Notes under the pieces: model-generated
Told to the model about the DNA's origin: nothing
The model's database searches: none
What the model saw: only the letters and a program-made list of their open reading frames with translations
Source of the DNA: Pseudomonas cedrina subsp. cedrina
GTDB lineage: Bacteria; Pseudomonadota; Gammaproteobacteria; Pseudomonadales; Pseudomonadaceae
Length of the DNA: 64,000 nt
Assembly: GCF_001983175.1 (NCBI RefSeq)
Contig: NZ_MNPW01000006.1
Span: 62,001 to 126,000 of the forward strand
Reading direction: 5' to 3'
Position numbers and translations under genes: made by a program
Shown: positions 26,653 to 36,809 of the stretch, piece after piece
How positions within the stretch are numbered: position 1 is the first letter of the stretch
Layout: every line of letters begins with the position of its first letter

Positions 26653-26741
26653 TGTGGGAGCTGGCTTGCCTGCGATAGCGGTCTATCAGCGCCATGTGTG
26701 TTGGCTGACCCACCGCTATCGCAGGCAAGCCAGCTCCCACA
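26653..26741. repeat. REPIN-like element, type A
   Basis: Perfect 30-bp arms at 26653-26682 and 26712-26741 (type A core followed by AGCGGT), 21 bases after the oxidoreductase stop. Confidence 0.9.
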
Positions 26742-26796
26742 TTGATCTTTTAGCGATCCTGAGCTTCAGTCACGACCACTATTTATCTATCCGCGA

Positions 26797-26816
26797 CATG
26801 TTCATTAAAGAACATG
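26797..26816. promoter_or_regulatory. GlpR-type operator upstream of glpT
   Basis: CATGTTC-ATTAAA-GAACATG is a perfect 7-bp dyad. It matches the E. coli GlpR consensus as I recall it (ATGTTCGWTAWCGAACAT) in both outer hexamers. It lies 108-127 bases before the glpT ATG, which suggests repression of the transporter in the absence of glycerol-3-phosphate. Confidence 0.65.
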
Positions 26817-26923
26817 CAATTGCGCTCATTTCCTGTGTTTGCAGATAAGGGGCGATGCTATTTTCGGTAACGAAACTGTAACATTCGCATCCGCAGTCAA
26901 AACAAGAAATCTGGAGCTCTTGA

Positions 26924-28261
26924 ATGTTTGCTTTCTTTCGTCCTGCCGCCCACCAGGCGCCCCTGCCTGAAGAAAAAATAGACAGCACCTACCGACGCCT
27001 GCGCTGGCAGATCTTCGCCGGTATCTTCTTCGGTTACGCCGGGTACTACCTGCTGCGCAAGAACTTCTCCCTGGCCATGCCCTACCTGATCGACGAGGGG
27101 TACACCCGCGGCGAACTGGGCCTGGCGATGTCGGCCATCGCGATTGCCTACGGCCTGTCCAAGTTCCTCATGGGCCTGGTGTCCGACCGCTCCAACCCAC
27201 GCTACTTCCTGCCCTTCGGCCTGCTGGTGTCCGCCGGGGTGATGTTCATTTTCGGTTTCGCACCCTGGGCGACGTCCAGCGTGACCATGATGTTCATTTT
27301 GCTGTTCATCAACGGCTGGGCCCAAGGCATGGGCTGGCCGCCGAGCGGGCGGACCATGGTGCACTGGTGGTCGCAGAAAGAACGCGGCGGCGTGGTGTCG
27401 GTGTGGAACGTGGCGCACAACGTCGGCGGCGGCCTGATCGGCCCGCTGTTCCTGCTGGGCATGGCCTGGTTCAACGACTGGCATGCAGCGTTCTATGTGC
27501 CGGCCACGGTGGCGTTGGCGGTCGCGGCGTTTGCCTTCATCACCATGCGCGATACCCCGCAATCGGTCGGCCTGCCGCCGATCGAGAAATACAAGAACGA
27601 TTATCCGGAAGGCTACGACGCCAGCCACGAAGACGAATTCAGCGCCAAGGAAATCTTCGTCAAGTATGTACTGCATAACAAAATGCTGTGGTACATCGCC
27701 TTCGCCAACGTGTTCGTCTACCTGCTGCGCTACGGCGTGCTGGACTGGGCACCGACCTACTTGAAAGAAGCCAAGCATTTCACGGTCGACAAGTCGTCCT
27801 GGGCTTACTTCTTTTATGAATGGGCAGGCATCCCGGGCACGCTGCTGTGCGGCTGGATGTCGGACAAGATTTTCCGTGGCAACCGTGGCCTGACCGGCAT
27901 CGTGTTCATGGCCCTGGTGACCGTGGCGACGCTGGTGTACTGGCTCAATCCGCCGGGCAACCCGATGGTCGACATGATCGCGCTGGTTTCCATCGGTTTC
28001 CTGATCTACGGCCCGGTGATGCTGATTGGCCTGCAGGCGCTGGAATTGGCACCGAAGAAAGCCGCCGGCACTGCCGCGGGTTTCACCGGTCTGTTCGGTT
28101 ATCTGGGTGGTTCTGTGGCAGCCAGCGCGGCCATGGGCTACACCGTGGACCATTTCGGCTGGGACGGCGGTTTTGTGCTGCTGATTGGCGCGTGCGTACT
28201 GGCAATCGCTTTCCTGATCCCAACGCTGTGGCACACCAACAGCGTCAGCTCGGCGCGTTAA
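26924..28261 (+). CDS. glpT: Glycerol-3-phosphate:phosphate antiporter
   Basis: A 445-aa major facilitator protein of twelve helices. The N-terminal family segment [19 protein letters not shown], followed by [13 protein letters not shown], contains the conserved substrate Arg; [20 protein letters not shown] and [14 protein letters not shown] are GlpT/UhpT signatures. It exchanges external glycerol-3-phosphate for phosphate; the antibiotic fosfomycin enters by this carrier. A GlpR-type operator lies upstream. Its last 17 bases overlap the convergent chaC-like gene. Confidence 0.93.
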   Translation: MFAFFRPAAHQAPLPEEKIDSTYRRLRWQIFAGIFFGYAGYYLLRKNFSLAMPYLIDEGYTRGELGLAMSAIAIAYGLSKFLMGLVSDRSNPRYFLPFGLLVSAGVMFIFGFAPWATSSVTMMFILLFINGWAQGMGWPPSGRTMVHWWSQKERGGVVSVWNVAHNVGGGLIGPLFLLGMAWFNDWHAAFYVPATVALAVAAFAFITMRDTPQSVGLPPIEKYKNDYPEGYDASHEDEFSAKEIFVKYVLHNKMLWYIAFANVFVYLLRYGVLDWAPTYLKEAKHFTVDKSSWAYFFYEWAGIPGTLLCGWMSDKIFRGNRGLTGIVFMALVTVATLVYWLNPPGNPMVDMIALVSIGFLIYGPVMLIGLQALELAPKKAAGTAAGFTGLFGYLGGSVAASAAMGYTVDHFGWDGGFVLLIGACVLAIAFLIPTLWHTNSVSSAR

Positions 28262-28910
28262 TCCCTGCGCAACCCTTTGCACAACGCTTGAGCCGCGCCT
28301 CCAGGTTTTTATCTGGCATGGCGTGGCTACGCAGGGCGTTGACGGTCTGCTCGACATAATCGCGGGTAGTGCCGTAACGCCCGCAAGCACTTTGCAACAC
28401 ATGGTTGAGCACGATATCGGGCAAGTTACCGGCGTAGCTGGGCAAGTGCCGCTCTAATACAAACCCCAACGCCTGCACCGTAGTGCCATCTTCCAGACGG
28501 CAACTGAGCCAGTGCGGCCGGTAGGACGGATACGGCATTTCGCGCTGCCACAAAGCGTAGAGCGACGCTTCCAACTGGTCTTCAGGCAAACGGTAGGCAA
28601 ACCCGCTGCACGAGCCGCCGCGATCCAGGCCGAAGACCAGACCCGGAATTTCCGGCGTGCCCCGATGCTCATGGGACCACAGGTAAAGCCCCCGGTGATA
28701 GCCATGAACCCGCCCCCGCACCCGCTCGGTTGACGAACATTCGGGGCGCCAGATCAGTGAACCATACGCAAATAGCCAGACCGGCCCACCCTTATGCCGA
28801 GCCATGGTGGCTTGCATTGAGCTCATCAATTGTTCGTGCGTGAGTTGCGGCCCCAGATCGAGGCGCGGAGGGTAAGCCAATTGCAGAAGATCGGTTTCAA
28901 TGGCGGTCAT
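28245..28910 (-). CDS. ChaC-like gamma-glutamylcyclotransferase
   Basis: A 221-aa protein with the cyclotransferase signature [14 protein letters not shown] (phosphate-like loop) and [14 protein letters not shown], whose Glu is the catalytic acid/base in ChaC. The family splits the gamma-glutamyl bond of glutathione to 5-oxoproline and Cys-Gly. The start [10 protein letters not shown] has no clear ribosome site; the open frame continues upstream to 29012 but that part looks non-coding. Its 3' end overlaps glpT by 17 bases on the opposite strand. Confidence 0.85.
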   Translation of the reverse strand: MTAIETDLLQLAYPPRLDLGPQLTHEQLMSSMQATMARHKGGPVWLFAYGSLIWRPECSSTERVRGRVHGYHRGLYLWSHEHRGTPEIPGLVFGLDRGGSCSGFAYRLPEDQLEASLYALWQREMPYPSYRPHWLSCRLEDGTTVQALGFVLERHLPSYAGNLPDIVLNHVLQSACGRYGTTRDYVEQTVNALRSHAMPDKNLEARLKRCAKGCAGINAPS

Positions 28911-29091
28911 GGCGAAAAGCGGTGCGCCTCCTGTGTTACCCGTGTAAGCAAACTTTATCGTCGTCAAACCAGCAGCAATAAGCTGGCCATTTCGGATATA
29001 GCTTAAGGACATTTGGCTGAAGGGCTAAATACCGTAAGCGAATAAGGCCGGATATAAGCCCAACGACCATTTCTGCTGTGCGCAGATACAA

Positions 29092-29180
29092 TGTGGGAGC
29101 TGGCTTGCCTGCGATAGCGGTGGGTCAGTACAACCTTTGTCGACTGGCCCACCGCTATCGCAGGCAAGCCAGCTCCCACA
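29092..29180. repeat. REPIN-like element, type A
   Basis: Perfect 33-bp arms at 29092-29124 and 29148-29180, the longest perfect arms in the window, with a 23-base loop. It lies 14 bases past the flavin reductase stop. Confidence 0.92.
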
Positions 29181-29194
29181 GTCAGTGCAAAGCT

Positions 29195-30163
29195 TCAGGG
29201 CCTGGGGGCGTAGGCGAACACATCCGCACGCATCTGGTGCGCATCCATGCCCGCATCGACCAGGGCGTCCAGGGTGCCGTAGATCATTGCCGGCGAACCG
29301 CTGGCATAGACATGCACCGACTTGAGGTCGGCGATGTCTTCGCACACCGCTTCATGCAACAACCCGCAGCGCCCTTCCCAGCCGCACACATCGCTGACGA
29401 CTTTGTGCAGGAACAGGTTGGGCAATTGCAGCCACTGGTCCCAGTGTTCGATCTGGTAGAAATCATCCGGGCGACGCACGCCCCAGTACAAGTGCACCGG
29501 GTGCTTGAAGCCGCTGGCACGGCAATGTTCGATCAGGCTGTGCATCTGCGCCATGCCCGTACCGGCGGCGATCAACACCAACGGCCCATCCGGCAACTCG
29601 GCCAAGTGGGTGTCGCCGAACGGCAGCTCGACGCGGGCCATCCGGTTGCGTTGCAGTTGCTCCAGCAAAGTGCGCGCACTGTCTTCGCGCACCAGCACGT
29701 GCAGCTCCAACTCGCGCCCGGCGTGAGGCGCCGACGCCAGGGAGAATGCCGATTTCTCGCCATTCTCCCGTTCGATCATCAGGTATTGCCCGGCGTGGTA
29801 ACGCACCGCCTTGCCCGCTGGCGCCAGCAAGCGCACGCGCCACACATCGCCACCGACTTCCACGCATTCACTCAATTGACACGCCAGCTTGCGCAACGGC
29901 AACTCTCCCGGCGCCAGCACGCCATCCCACAACACAATGCAATCCTCCAGCGGCTCGGCGATACAGGTGTAGAACTCGCCATGGTCGCGCACTTCGCCGC
30001 CTTGGCGCACCCGCCCTTCCACCAGCAGCGCGGCGCATACGTGGCACACGCCGTTGCGACAGGCCTGGGGGCATTCGTAGCCAAGGCGACGCGCGCCTTC
30101 GAGGATTCGCTCGCCGGGGACCAGCTCCAGCACGGCGCCGGAAGGTTGCAGGGTTACACGCAT
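29195..30163 (-). CDS. Ferredoxin-flavin reductase fused protein (CDP-glucoseen reductase type)
   Basis: A 322-aa oxidoreductase. Residues ~1-90 are a plant-type [2Fe-2S] domain with ACRNGVCHVC and a fourth Cys in FYTCIAEP. Residues ~95-200 bind FAD (RYHAGQYLMIE, AFSLASAP), and ~200-322 bind NAD(P)H (LIAAGTGMAQMHSLIEH). This matches the AscD/CDP-6-deoxy-glucoseen reductase class and phenol hydroxylase reductases. The ATG shares one base with the ubiD stop (TGATG), so it is translated with ubiD. In E. coli the flavin reductase fre also follows ubiD. A role in making reduced FMN for the UbiX/UbiD cofactor is inference. Confidence 0.82.
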   Translation of the reverse strand: MRVTLQPSGAVLELVPGERILEGARRLGYECPQACRNGVCHVCAALLVEGRVRQGGEVRDHGEFYTCIAEPLEDCIVLWDGVLAPGELPLRKLACQLSECVEVGGDVWRVRLLAPAGKAVRYHAGQYLMIERENGEKSAFSLASAPHAGRELELHVLVREDSARTLLEQLQRNRMARVELPFGDTHLAELPDGPLVLIAAGTGMAQMHSLIEHCRASGFKHPVHLYWGVRRPDDFYQIEHWDQWLQLPNLFLHKVVSDVCGWEGRCGLLHEAVCEDIADLKSVHVYASGSPAMIYGTLDALVDAGMDAHQMRADVFAYAPRP

Positions 30164-31629
30164 CAATCTATTCCCAATTCTTTCCAGATCGCATCGACAC
30201 GGGCGGTGACGGCTTCATCCTTGACGATCACCCGGCCCCATTCACGGGTGGTTTCACCCGGCCATTTGTGGGTGGCGTCCAGGCCCATCTTCGAACCCAG
30301 GCCCGACACCGGCGAGGCGAAGTCGAGGTAGTCGATTGGTGTGTTGTCGATCATCACCGTGTCGCGCTTGGGGTCCATGCGCGTGGTGATGGCCCAGATC
30401 ACGTCGTTCCAGTCGCGGGCATTGATGTCATCGTCGGTGACAATAACGAACTTGGTGTACATGAACTGTCGCAAAAACGACCACACGCCGAGCATTACCC
30501 GCTTGGCATGGCCTGGATACGACTTCTTCATGGTGACGATGGCCATGCGGTACGAGCAGCCTTCCGGCGGCAGGTAGAAGTCGGTGATCTCCGGGAATTG
30601 CTTCTGCAGGATCGGCACGAATACTTCGTTGAGCGCCACGCCCAGGATCGCCGGCTCATCTGGCGGACGCCCGGTGTAGGTGCTGTGATAAATCGGCTTG
30701 ACCCGGTGGGTGATGCGCTCGACGGTGAACACCGGGAAGCTGTCGACTTCGTTGTAGTAGCCGGTGTGGTCGCCGTACGGGCCTTCATCAGCCATTTCGC
30801 CGGGATGAATCACCCCTTCGAGAATGATCTCGGCGGTGGCCGGCACCTGCAGCTCGTTGCCACGGCACTTCACCAGCTCGGTGCGGTTACCGCGCAGCAG
30901 CCCGGCGAAGGCGTATTCGGACAAGCTGTCCGGCACCGGCGTGACAGCGCCGAGGATGGTGGCCGGGTCGGCGCCCAGGGCCACGGAAACCGGGAACGGC
31001 TTGCCGGGGTGTTTTTCGCACCACTCGCGGTAATCCAGGGCGCCGCCACGGTGGCTCAGCCAGCGCATGATCACCTTGTTGCGGCCGATCACTTGCTGGC
31101 GATAGATACCGAGGTTCTGCCGGTCCTTGTTCGGCCCCTTGGTGACCGTCAGGCCCCAGGTGATCAGCGGGCCGACGTCGCCGGGCCAGCAGGTCTGCAC
31201 CGGCAGCATGGCCAGGTCGACGTCATCGCCTTCGATGACCACTTCCTGGCACGCCGCGTCCTTGACCACTTTGGGGGCCATGGCAATGATCTTGCGGAAG
31301 ATCGGCAGCTTCGACCAGGCATCCTTGAGCCCCTTGGGCGGCTCGGGTTCCTTGAGGAAGGCCAGCAGCTTGCCGATCTCGCGCAGCTCGCTGACCGACT
31401 CGGCGCCCATGCCAAAGGCGACCCGATCGGGAGTGCCGAACAGGTTACCGAGCACCGGAATGTCATAGCCGGTCGGGTTTTCGAACAGCAGCGCCGGGCC
31501 CTTGTTGCGCAGGGTGCGGTCGCAAATCTCAGTCATTTCCAGCACCGGCGAGATCGGCATCTGGATACGTTTCAACTCTCCGCGCTGCTCAAGTTGCTGC
31601 ACGAAATCCCGAAGATCCTTGAATTTCAT
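30163..31629 (-). CDS. ubiD: 3-octaprenyl-4-hydroxybenzoate decarboxylase
   Basis: A 488-aa prenylated-FMN-dependent decarboxylase of ubiquinone synthesis. Motifs for cofactor and metal are [12 protein letters not shown] (~residue 195) and [19 protein letters not shown] (~275), which contains the catalytic Glu. The start [20 protein letters not shown] matches the family; an ATG four codons upstream is possible. UbiX, which makes the cofactor, is not in the window. It is cotranscribed with the ferredoxin reductase downstream. Confidence 0.95.
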   Translation of the reverse strand: MKFKDLRDFVQQLEQRGELKRIQMPISPVLEMTEICDRTLRNKGPALLFENPTGYDIPVLGNLFGTPDRVAFGMGAESVSELREIGKLLAFLKEPEPPKGLKDAWSKLPIFRKIIAMAPKVVKDAACQEVVIEGDDVDLAMLPVQTCWPGDVGPLITWGLTVTKGPNKDRQNLGIYRQQVIGRNKVIMRWLSHRGGALDYREWCEKHPGKPFPVSVALGADPATILGAVTPVPDSLSEYAFAGLLRGNRTELVKCRGNELQVPATAEIILEGVIHPGEMADEGPYGDHTGYYNEVDSFPVFTVERITHRVKPIYHSTYTGRPPDEPAILGVALNEVFVPILQKQFPEITDFYLPPEGCSYRMAIVTMKKSYPGHAKRVMLGVWSFLRQFMYTKFVIVTDDDINARDWNDVIWAITTRMDPKRDTVMIDNTPIDYLDFASPVSGLGSKMGLDATHKWPGETTREWGRVIVKDEAVTARVDAIWKELGID

Positions 31630-31734
31630 TAACCATGCCACCCGTAAAATAGACGTACATCCTACCTGCTATGACCGCGACTGGCAGCCTGTCGCGATGC
31701 ATTTGGGTACGCAGAACGCTTAAAAAACCGACGC

Positions 31735-31764
31735 AAAAAAAATGGCGCCCCTGGGGGCGCCATT
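31735..31764 (-). terminator. Rho gene terminator
   Basis: An 11-bp stem AATGGCGCCCC/GGGGCGCCATT (31741-31751 with 31754-31764); on the leftward strand it is followed by eight U residues. It lies 22 bases after the rho stop. Confidence 0.92.
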
Positions 31765-31786
31765 CTTTCGGACCTGAAACGTCGTA

Positions 31787-33046
<1,260 letters not shown>

Positions 33047-33069
33047 ATAGGAATGACGTAATCATTTAT

Positions 33070-33099
33070 GGAGGGGGGAAATTAAGCTTTTGGCTTAAT
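33070..33099 (-). promoter_or_regulatory. Hairpin and C-rich tract in the rho leader
   Basis: In the rho mRNA leader a 7-bp hairpin (ATTAAGC/GCTTAAT, 33081-33099) is followed by TTCCCCCCTC, 24-35 bases before the start codon. Rho is known to regulate its own gene in E. coli by acting on its leader, and C-rich unpaired RNA is its preferred ligand. The assignment is inferred. Confidence 0.4.
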
Positions 33100-33241
33100 G
33101 AGGCCGCGCCGCAGAGAAGGCGACAGGATCGCGTACTATCGAAAAGGAATGCGTCGGCGACGGCTTGCAGGGGGCAATGGAGAAACCAGTGCGGGGCCGA
33201 ATGTACCACCTGAGTTTCGGAGCGTCTAGCCCTGTTTAACG

Positions 33242-33270
33242 AAAAAGCCCCGCGATTTGCGGGGCCTTTT
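33242..33270 (-). terminator. trxA terminator
   Basis: A 7-bp GC stem GCCCCGC/GCGGGGC with a 5-base loop; the leftward strand continues with UUUUU. It lies 10 bases past the trxA stop. Confidence 0.92.
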
Positions 33271-33279
33271 TCACGACAC

Positions 33280-33609
33280 TTAGATGTTGGCGTCGAGGAA
33301 AGCTTGCAACTGGGACTTCGACAGCGCGCCCACTTTAGTGGCTTCGACGTTGCCGTTCTTGAACAGCATCAGCGTTGGAATACCACGCACGCCGTGTTTG
33401 GCAGGGGTTTCCTGGTTGTCGTCGATGTTCAGCTTGGCAATGGTCAGCTTGCCTTCGTAGGTGGTTGCAATGTCGTCCAGGACTGGAGCGATCATTTTGC
33501 AAGGGCCGCACCATTCAGCCCAGTAGTCAACCAGCACCGGGCCTTGAGCCTTGAGTACTTCGGCCTCAAAGGTCGCGTCGGTGACGTGCTTGATAAGATC
33601 GTTGCTCAT
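33280..33609 (-). CDS. trxA: Thioredoxin 1
   Basis: A 109-aa redox protein with the active site [17 protein letters not shown] and the cis-proline segment [14 protein letters not shown]. It reduces disulfides in cytoplasmic enzymes such as ribonucleotide reductase and PAPS reductase. GGAG seven bases before the ATG supports MSNDLIKHV as start. It lies upstream of rho on the same strand but with its own terminator. Confidence 0.97.
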   Translation of the reverse strand: MSNDLIKHVTDATFEAEVLKAQGPVLVDYWAEWCGPCKMIAPVLDDIATTYEGKLTIAKLNIDDNQETPAKHGVRGIPTLMLFKNGNVEATKVGALSKSQLQAFLDANI

Positions 33610-33730
33610 GGATGTCTCCGGATTGTAAGCAAAAAAAACGTGACCCATCATAGCCGCCCTTCCCCCGTTCAGGAAGCCGCCTCTGATTGAGTCTTGCTAT
33701 GGTGGTGCATGAGTTTGGGTATGGCCCGAC

Positions 33731-34426
33731 TCAGGGCGACACGGGAGTCACAAACGCGATACCCGTACGCAATGCTGCATTACGTACATGTTCCTGCATG
33801 GTTTTCTGCGCCGTCGCACTCGCGCGCCGGGCCAGGGCGCGCAGGATTCTGCGATGTTCCTGCCAGGTTTCCATGGCCCGCTCCGGCCGGATGAACGGTA
33901 GTTTCTGGCTCTCCAGGAACACCTCGGCACTCGCGCTCAGGATACTGACCATCGCCTGGTTGCCGCTGGCCAGGAGGATGCGCTGGTGGAATTCGAAGTC
34001 CAGCCGCGCCGCCGCTTCGAAATCGCCGGCCTTGAGCATTTTGCGCATGGCCTCGACGTTATCTTCCAGGCGGTCCAGCTCATCGATGCTCAGCGTCACC
34101 GCCGCCAACCCCGCCGCAAAACCCTCGAGGGCATAACGCAACTGGAAGATATCCAGCGGCGTGGCCTGCGCCGCGAAGGGCCAGACAAACCCCGGCGATT
34201 CCTCGGCGGCCTGCACGAACACGCCCTTGCCCGGCTGCACACTGACCACGCCCAGCGCACTCAGGGACGACAACGCTTCGCGCAATGACGCACGGCTCAC
34301 GCCTAACTGCACCGCCAGATCGCGCTGGGACGGCAACGCATCGCCCGGCCCGAAGCCTTGCTGCTTGATCAGTTTACGGATGGCCTGCAAGGCCGCTTCC
34401 GGTACGGCTTGGGCGATGGAATTCAT
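33731..34426 (-). CDS. FadR/GntR-family transcriptional regulator
   Basis: A 231-aa repressor-type protein. The N-terminal winged helix has LPSQRDLAVQLGVSRASLREALSSL (residues ~32-56; GntR signature). The C-terminal FCD all-helical effector domain contains FQLRYALEGFAAGLA and the metal/ligand His in FEFHQRILLASGN. It is divergent from the amino-acid ABC operon and probably controls it in response to a carboxylate or amino acid. The start MNSIAQAVPEAA was chosen because the domain begins there. Confidence 0.85.
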   Translation of the reverse strand: MNSIAQAVPEAALQAIRKLIKQQGFGPGDALPSQRDLAVQLGVSRASLREALSSLSALGVVSVQPGKGVFVQAAEESPGFVWPFAAQATPLDIFQLRYALEGFAAGLAAVTLSIDELDRLEDNVEAMRKMLKAGDFEAAARLDFEFHQRILLASGNQAMVSILSASAEVFLESQKLPFIRPERAMETWQEHRRILRALARRASATAQKTMQEHVRNAALRTGIAFVTPVSP

Positions 34427-34689
34427 AAAAAACTCAAGATTGCAGTCAACTGAACGGCTAGTTGTAAAGCTATTCTCGGCCGGCGGCAAGCCACGCCCCA
34501 AAGGGGCTCGCGTGGTTTTCAGGGTGCTCGAAAAGGGTGCGAAAAGAATCGCTACTGTTCAGACCAGTAAGACCACCGCGACCCACTAAATGCCTGGCCT
34601 GCAGAGGTTCCCAGGAGTGATGGCATGGGCTGTGCAATCACGGCATGCACCCCATTCAGAAAATTCCTTCGCCCTTTCGGAGAGTTGCC

Positions 34690-35475
34690 ATGACCAAGCG
34701 CTACAGCGCCCTGCTCACAGCCTTGTTTGCCAGCCTGATGCTGAGCCAGGCACCCGCCCAGGCCAACGGTCTGGATGACATCGTTGCGCGTGGCACCCTA
34801 AAGGTCGCCGTGCCTCAGGACTTTCCGCCGTTCGGCTCGGTCGGCCCCGACATGAAGCCGCGCGGCCTGGACATCGACACCGCCAAGCTGCTGGCCGACC
34901 AGCTCAAGGTCAAGTTGGAACTGACCCCGGTCAACAGCACCAACCGCATCCCATTCCTCACCACCGGCAAGGTCGACCTGGTGATCTCCAGCCTGGGCAA
35001 GAACCCCGAGCGGGAAAAGGTCATCGACTTCTCCAAGGCGTATGCGCCGTTCTACCTGGCCGTGTTCGGACCGCCTGATGCCGCAATCGCCACCCTCGAC
35101 GACCTCAAGGGCAAGACCATCAGCGTGACCCGTGGCGCCATCGAAGACATCGAGCTGACCGCCGTGGCGCCCAAGGAAGCCACAATCAAACGCTTCGAAG
35201 ACAACAACTCGACCATCGCCGCCTACCTGGCCGGCCAGGTCGACCTCATCGCCAGCGGCAACGTGGTGATGGTGGCGATCAGCGAACGCAACCCCAAACG
35301 CGTGCCGGCGCTGAAAGTGAAGCTCAAGGACTCGCCGGTGTACGTGGGCGTGAACAAGAACGAGCCGGCACTGCTGGAAAAGGTCAACCAGATCCTGGTC
35401 GCGGCCAAGGCCGACGGCAGCCTGGAAAAGAACGCTATGCAATGGCTCAAAGAGCCGCTGCCCGCAGACCTCTGA
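34690..35475 (+). CDS. Periplasmic amino-acid-binding protein (family 3)
   Basis: A 261-aa protein with signal peptide (residues 1-25, ending APAQA before NGLDDI). Family features are GTLKVAVPQDFPPFGSVG, RGLDIDTAKLLADQL and DLVISSLGKNPEREKVIDFS, the bilobal clamp of polar amino-acid-binding proteins. It is the first gene of a four-gene ABC operon. Exact ligand is unknown; glutamate, aspartate or another polar amino acid is likely. GGAG precedes the ATG. Confidence 0.9.
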   Translation: MTKRYSALLTALFASLMLSQAPAQANGLDDIVARGTLKVAVPQDFPPFGSVGPDMKPRGLDIDTAKLLADQLKVKLELTPVNSTNRIPFLTTGKVDLVISSLGKNPEREKVIDFSKAYAPFYLAVFGPPDAAIATLDDLKGKTISVTRGAIEDIELTAVAPKEATIKRFEDNNSTIAAYLAGQVDLIASGNVVMVAISERNPKRVPALKVKLKDSPVYVGVNKNEPALLEKVNQILVAAKADGSLEKNAMQWLKEPLPADL

Positions 35476-35493
35476 AGCGACGGAGCCTGACTC

Positions 35494-36159
35494 ATGGCGT
35501 ATCAATTTGACTTTGTGCCGGTGCTGGCCAATACCGACCTGCTGTTGCGCGGCGCGCTGTTCACCCTTGAGCTGACGGCCATCGGCGCCATCCTCGGCGT
35601 GGCCCTGGGTACCGTCGGCGCCGTGGTGCGGGCTTGGAAGATCCAGCCGTTCGCCTGGTTCTTCGGTGTGTATGTCGAGTTGATCCGCAACACACCGTTC
35701 CTGGTGCAGTTGTTTTTCATCTTTTTCGGCCTGCCGTCCCTGGGGCTGAAGATCACCGAGTGGCAAGCCGCCGTACTGGCGATGGTGATCAACCTGGGTG
35801 CCTATTCCACCGAGATCATCCGCGCCGGCATCCAGGCTATCCCCAAAGGACAATTGGAAGCCGCCGCCGCGCTGGCGATGACGCGCTTCGAAGCGTTCCG
35901 TCACGTGGTGCTGCTGCCGGCGCTGGGCAAGGTATGGCCCGCACTGAGCAGCCAGATCATCATCGTGATGCTCGGTTCGGCGGTGTGTTCGCAGATCGCC
36001 ACCGAAGAGCTGAGCTTTGCCGCCAACTTCATTCAGTCGCGCAACTTCCGCGCATTCGAGACCTATGCCCTGACCACCCTGGTGTACCTGTGCATGGCGC
36101 TGATGATTCGCCAATTGCTCAATTGGATCGGTCGGCGGTTTGTGATGAGGAACAGCTGA
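35494..36159 (+). CDS. Amino-acid ABC transporter permease 1
   Basis: A 221-aa inner-membrane protein of about five helices (HisM/GltJ family). The family's N-terminal GALFTLELTAIGAILGVALG and VELIRNTPFLVQLFFIFF are present, and the EAA loop is LEAAAALAMTRFEAFRHVVL. It pairs with the next permease to form the channel. Its stop overlaps the next start (TGATG). Confidence 0.9.
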   Translation: MAYQFDFVPVLANTDLLLRGALFTLELTAIGAILGVALGTVGAVVRAWKIQPFAWFFGVYVELIRNTPFLVQLFFIFFGLPSLGLKITEWQAAVLAMVINLGAYSTEIIRAGIQAIPKGQLEAAAALAMTRFEAFRHVVLLPALGKVWPALSSQIIIVMLGSAVCSQIATEELSFAANFIQSRNFRAFETYALTTLVYLCMALMIRQLLNWIGRRFVMRNS

Positions 36160-36809
36160 TGAGTGATTTCTCCTTCTGGGACATCGTGCGCAACCTGCTC
36201 ACGGGCCTGCAATGGACGCTGCTGCTGTCGCTGGTGGCGTTTGTCGGCGGGGGCCTGATCGGTTTGCTGGTGATGGTCCTGCGCATCAGCAGCAAGGCCT
36301 TCCCACGCAACGTTGCGCGTACCTATATCGAACTGTTCCAGGGCACACCCCTGCTGATGCAGCTGTTCCTGGTGTTCTTCGGCGTTGCCCTGCTCGGTGT
36401 GGATATCTCGCCGTGGCTGGCCGCGGCGATCGCCCTGACCCTGTTTACCAGCGCCTACCTCGCTGAAATCTGGCGCGGCTGCGTGGACTCCATCGCCCAC
36501 GGGCAATGGGAAGCCTCCGCCAGCCTGGCGCTGAACCCTCTTGAGCAACTGCGCTACGTGATCCTGCCCCAGGCCCTGCGAATAGCCGTGGCGCCGACTG
36601 TGGGATTCTCGGTGCAGGTGGTCAAAGGCACCGCCGTGACCTCGATCATCGGCTTCACCGAACTGACCAAGACCGGCGGCATGCTCGCCAACGCGACGTT
36701 CGAACCCTTCATGGTCTACGGCCTGGTGGCGCTTGGTTACTTTTTGCTCTGCTACCCCCTGTCCCTCAGTGCGCGCTACCTGGAAAGGAGACTGCATGCC
36801 TCTGCTTAG
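36159..36809 (+). CDS. Amino-acid ABC transporter permease 2
   Basis: A 216-aa inner-membrane protein of the same family: TGLQWTLLLSLVAFVGGGLI, YIELFQGTPLLMQLFLVFF, and EAA loop WEASASLALNPLEQLRYVI. The start codon shares one base with the previous stop, and the ATPase gene begins 14 bases before its end, so translation is coupled throughout. Confidence 0.9.
   Translation: MSDFSFWDIVRNLLTGLQWTLLLSLVAFVGGGLIGLLVMVLRISSKAFPRNVARTYIELFQGTPLLMQLFLVFFGVALLGVDISPWLAAAIALTLFTSAYLAEIWRGCVDSIAHGQWEASASLALNPLEQLRYVILPQALRIAVAPTVGFSVQVVKGTAVTSIIGFTELTKTGGMLANATFEPFMVYGLVALGYFLLCYPLSLSARYLERRLHASA

Noticed and set aside
26897..28402. Long leftward frame opposite glpT
   Set aside because: Arg/His/Gln-rich mirror of a high-GC membrane protein gene; glpT motifs are on the + strand.
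29746..31632. 628-codon + strand frame opposite ubiD and the reductase
   Set aside because: Shadow frame crossing two real genes on the other strand; its composition is typical of reverse reading.
33687..34136. 149-codon + strand frame opposite the FadR-type regulator
   Set aside because: Shadow of the regulator gene, Arg/Ser-rich, no features.
34555..34590. AGACCA-GTA-AGACCA as operator of the FadR-type regulator
   Set aside because: It is a direct repeat, whereas this family binds TGGT...ACCA dyads; no such dyad was found.
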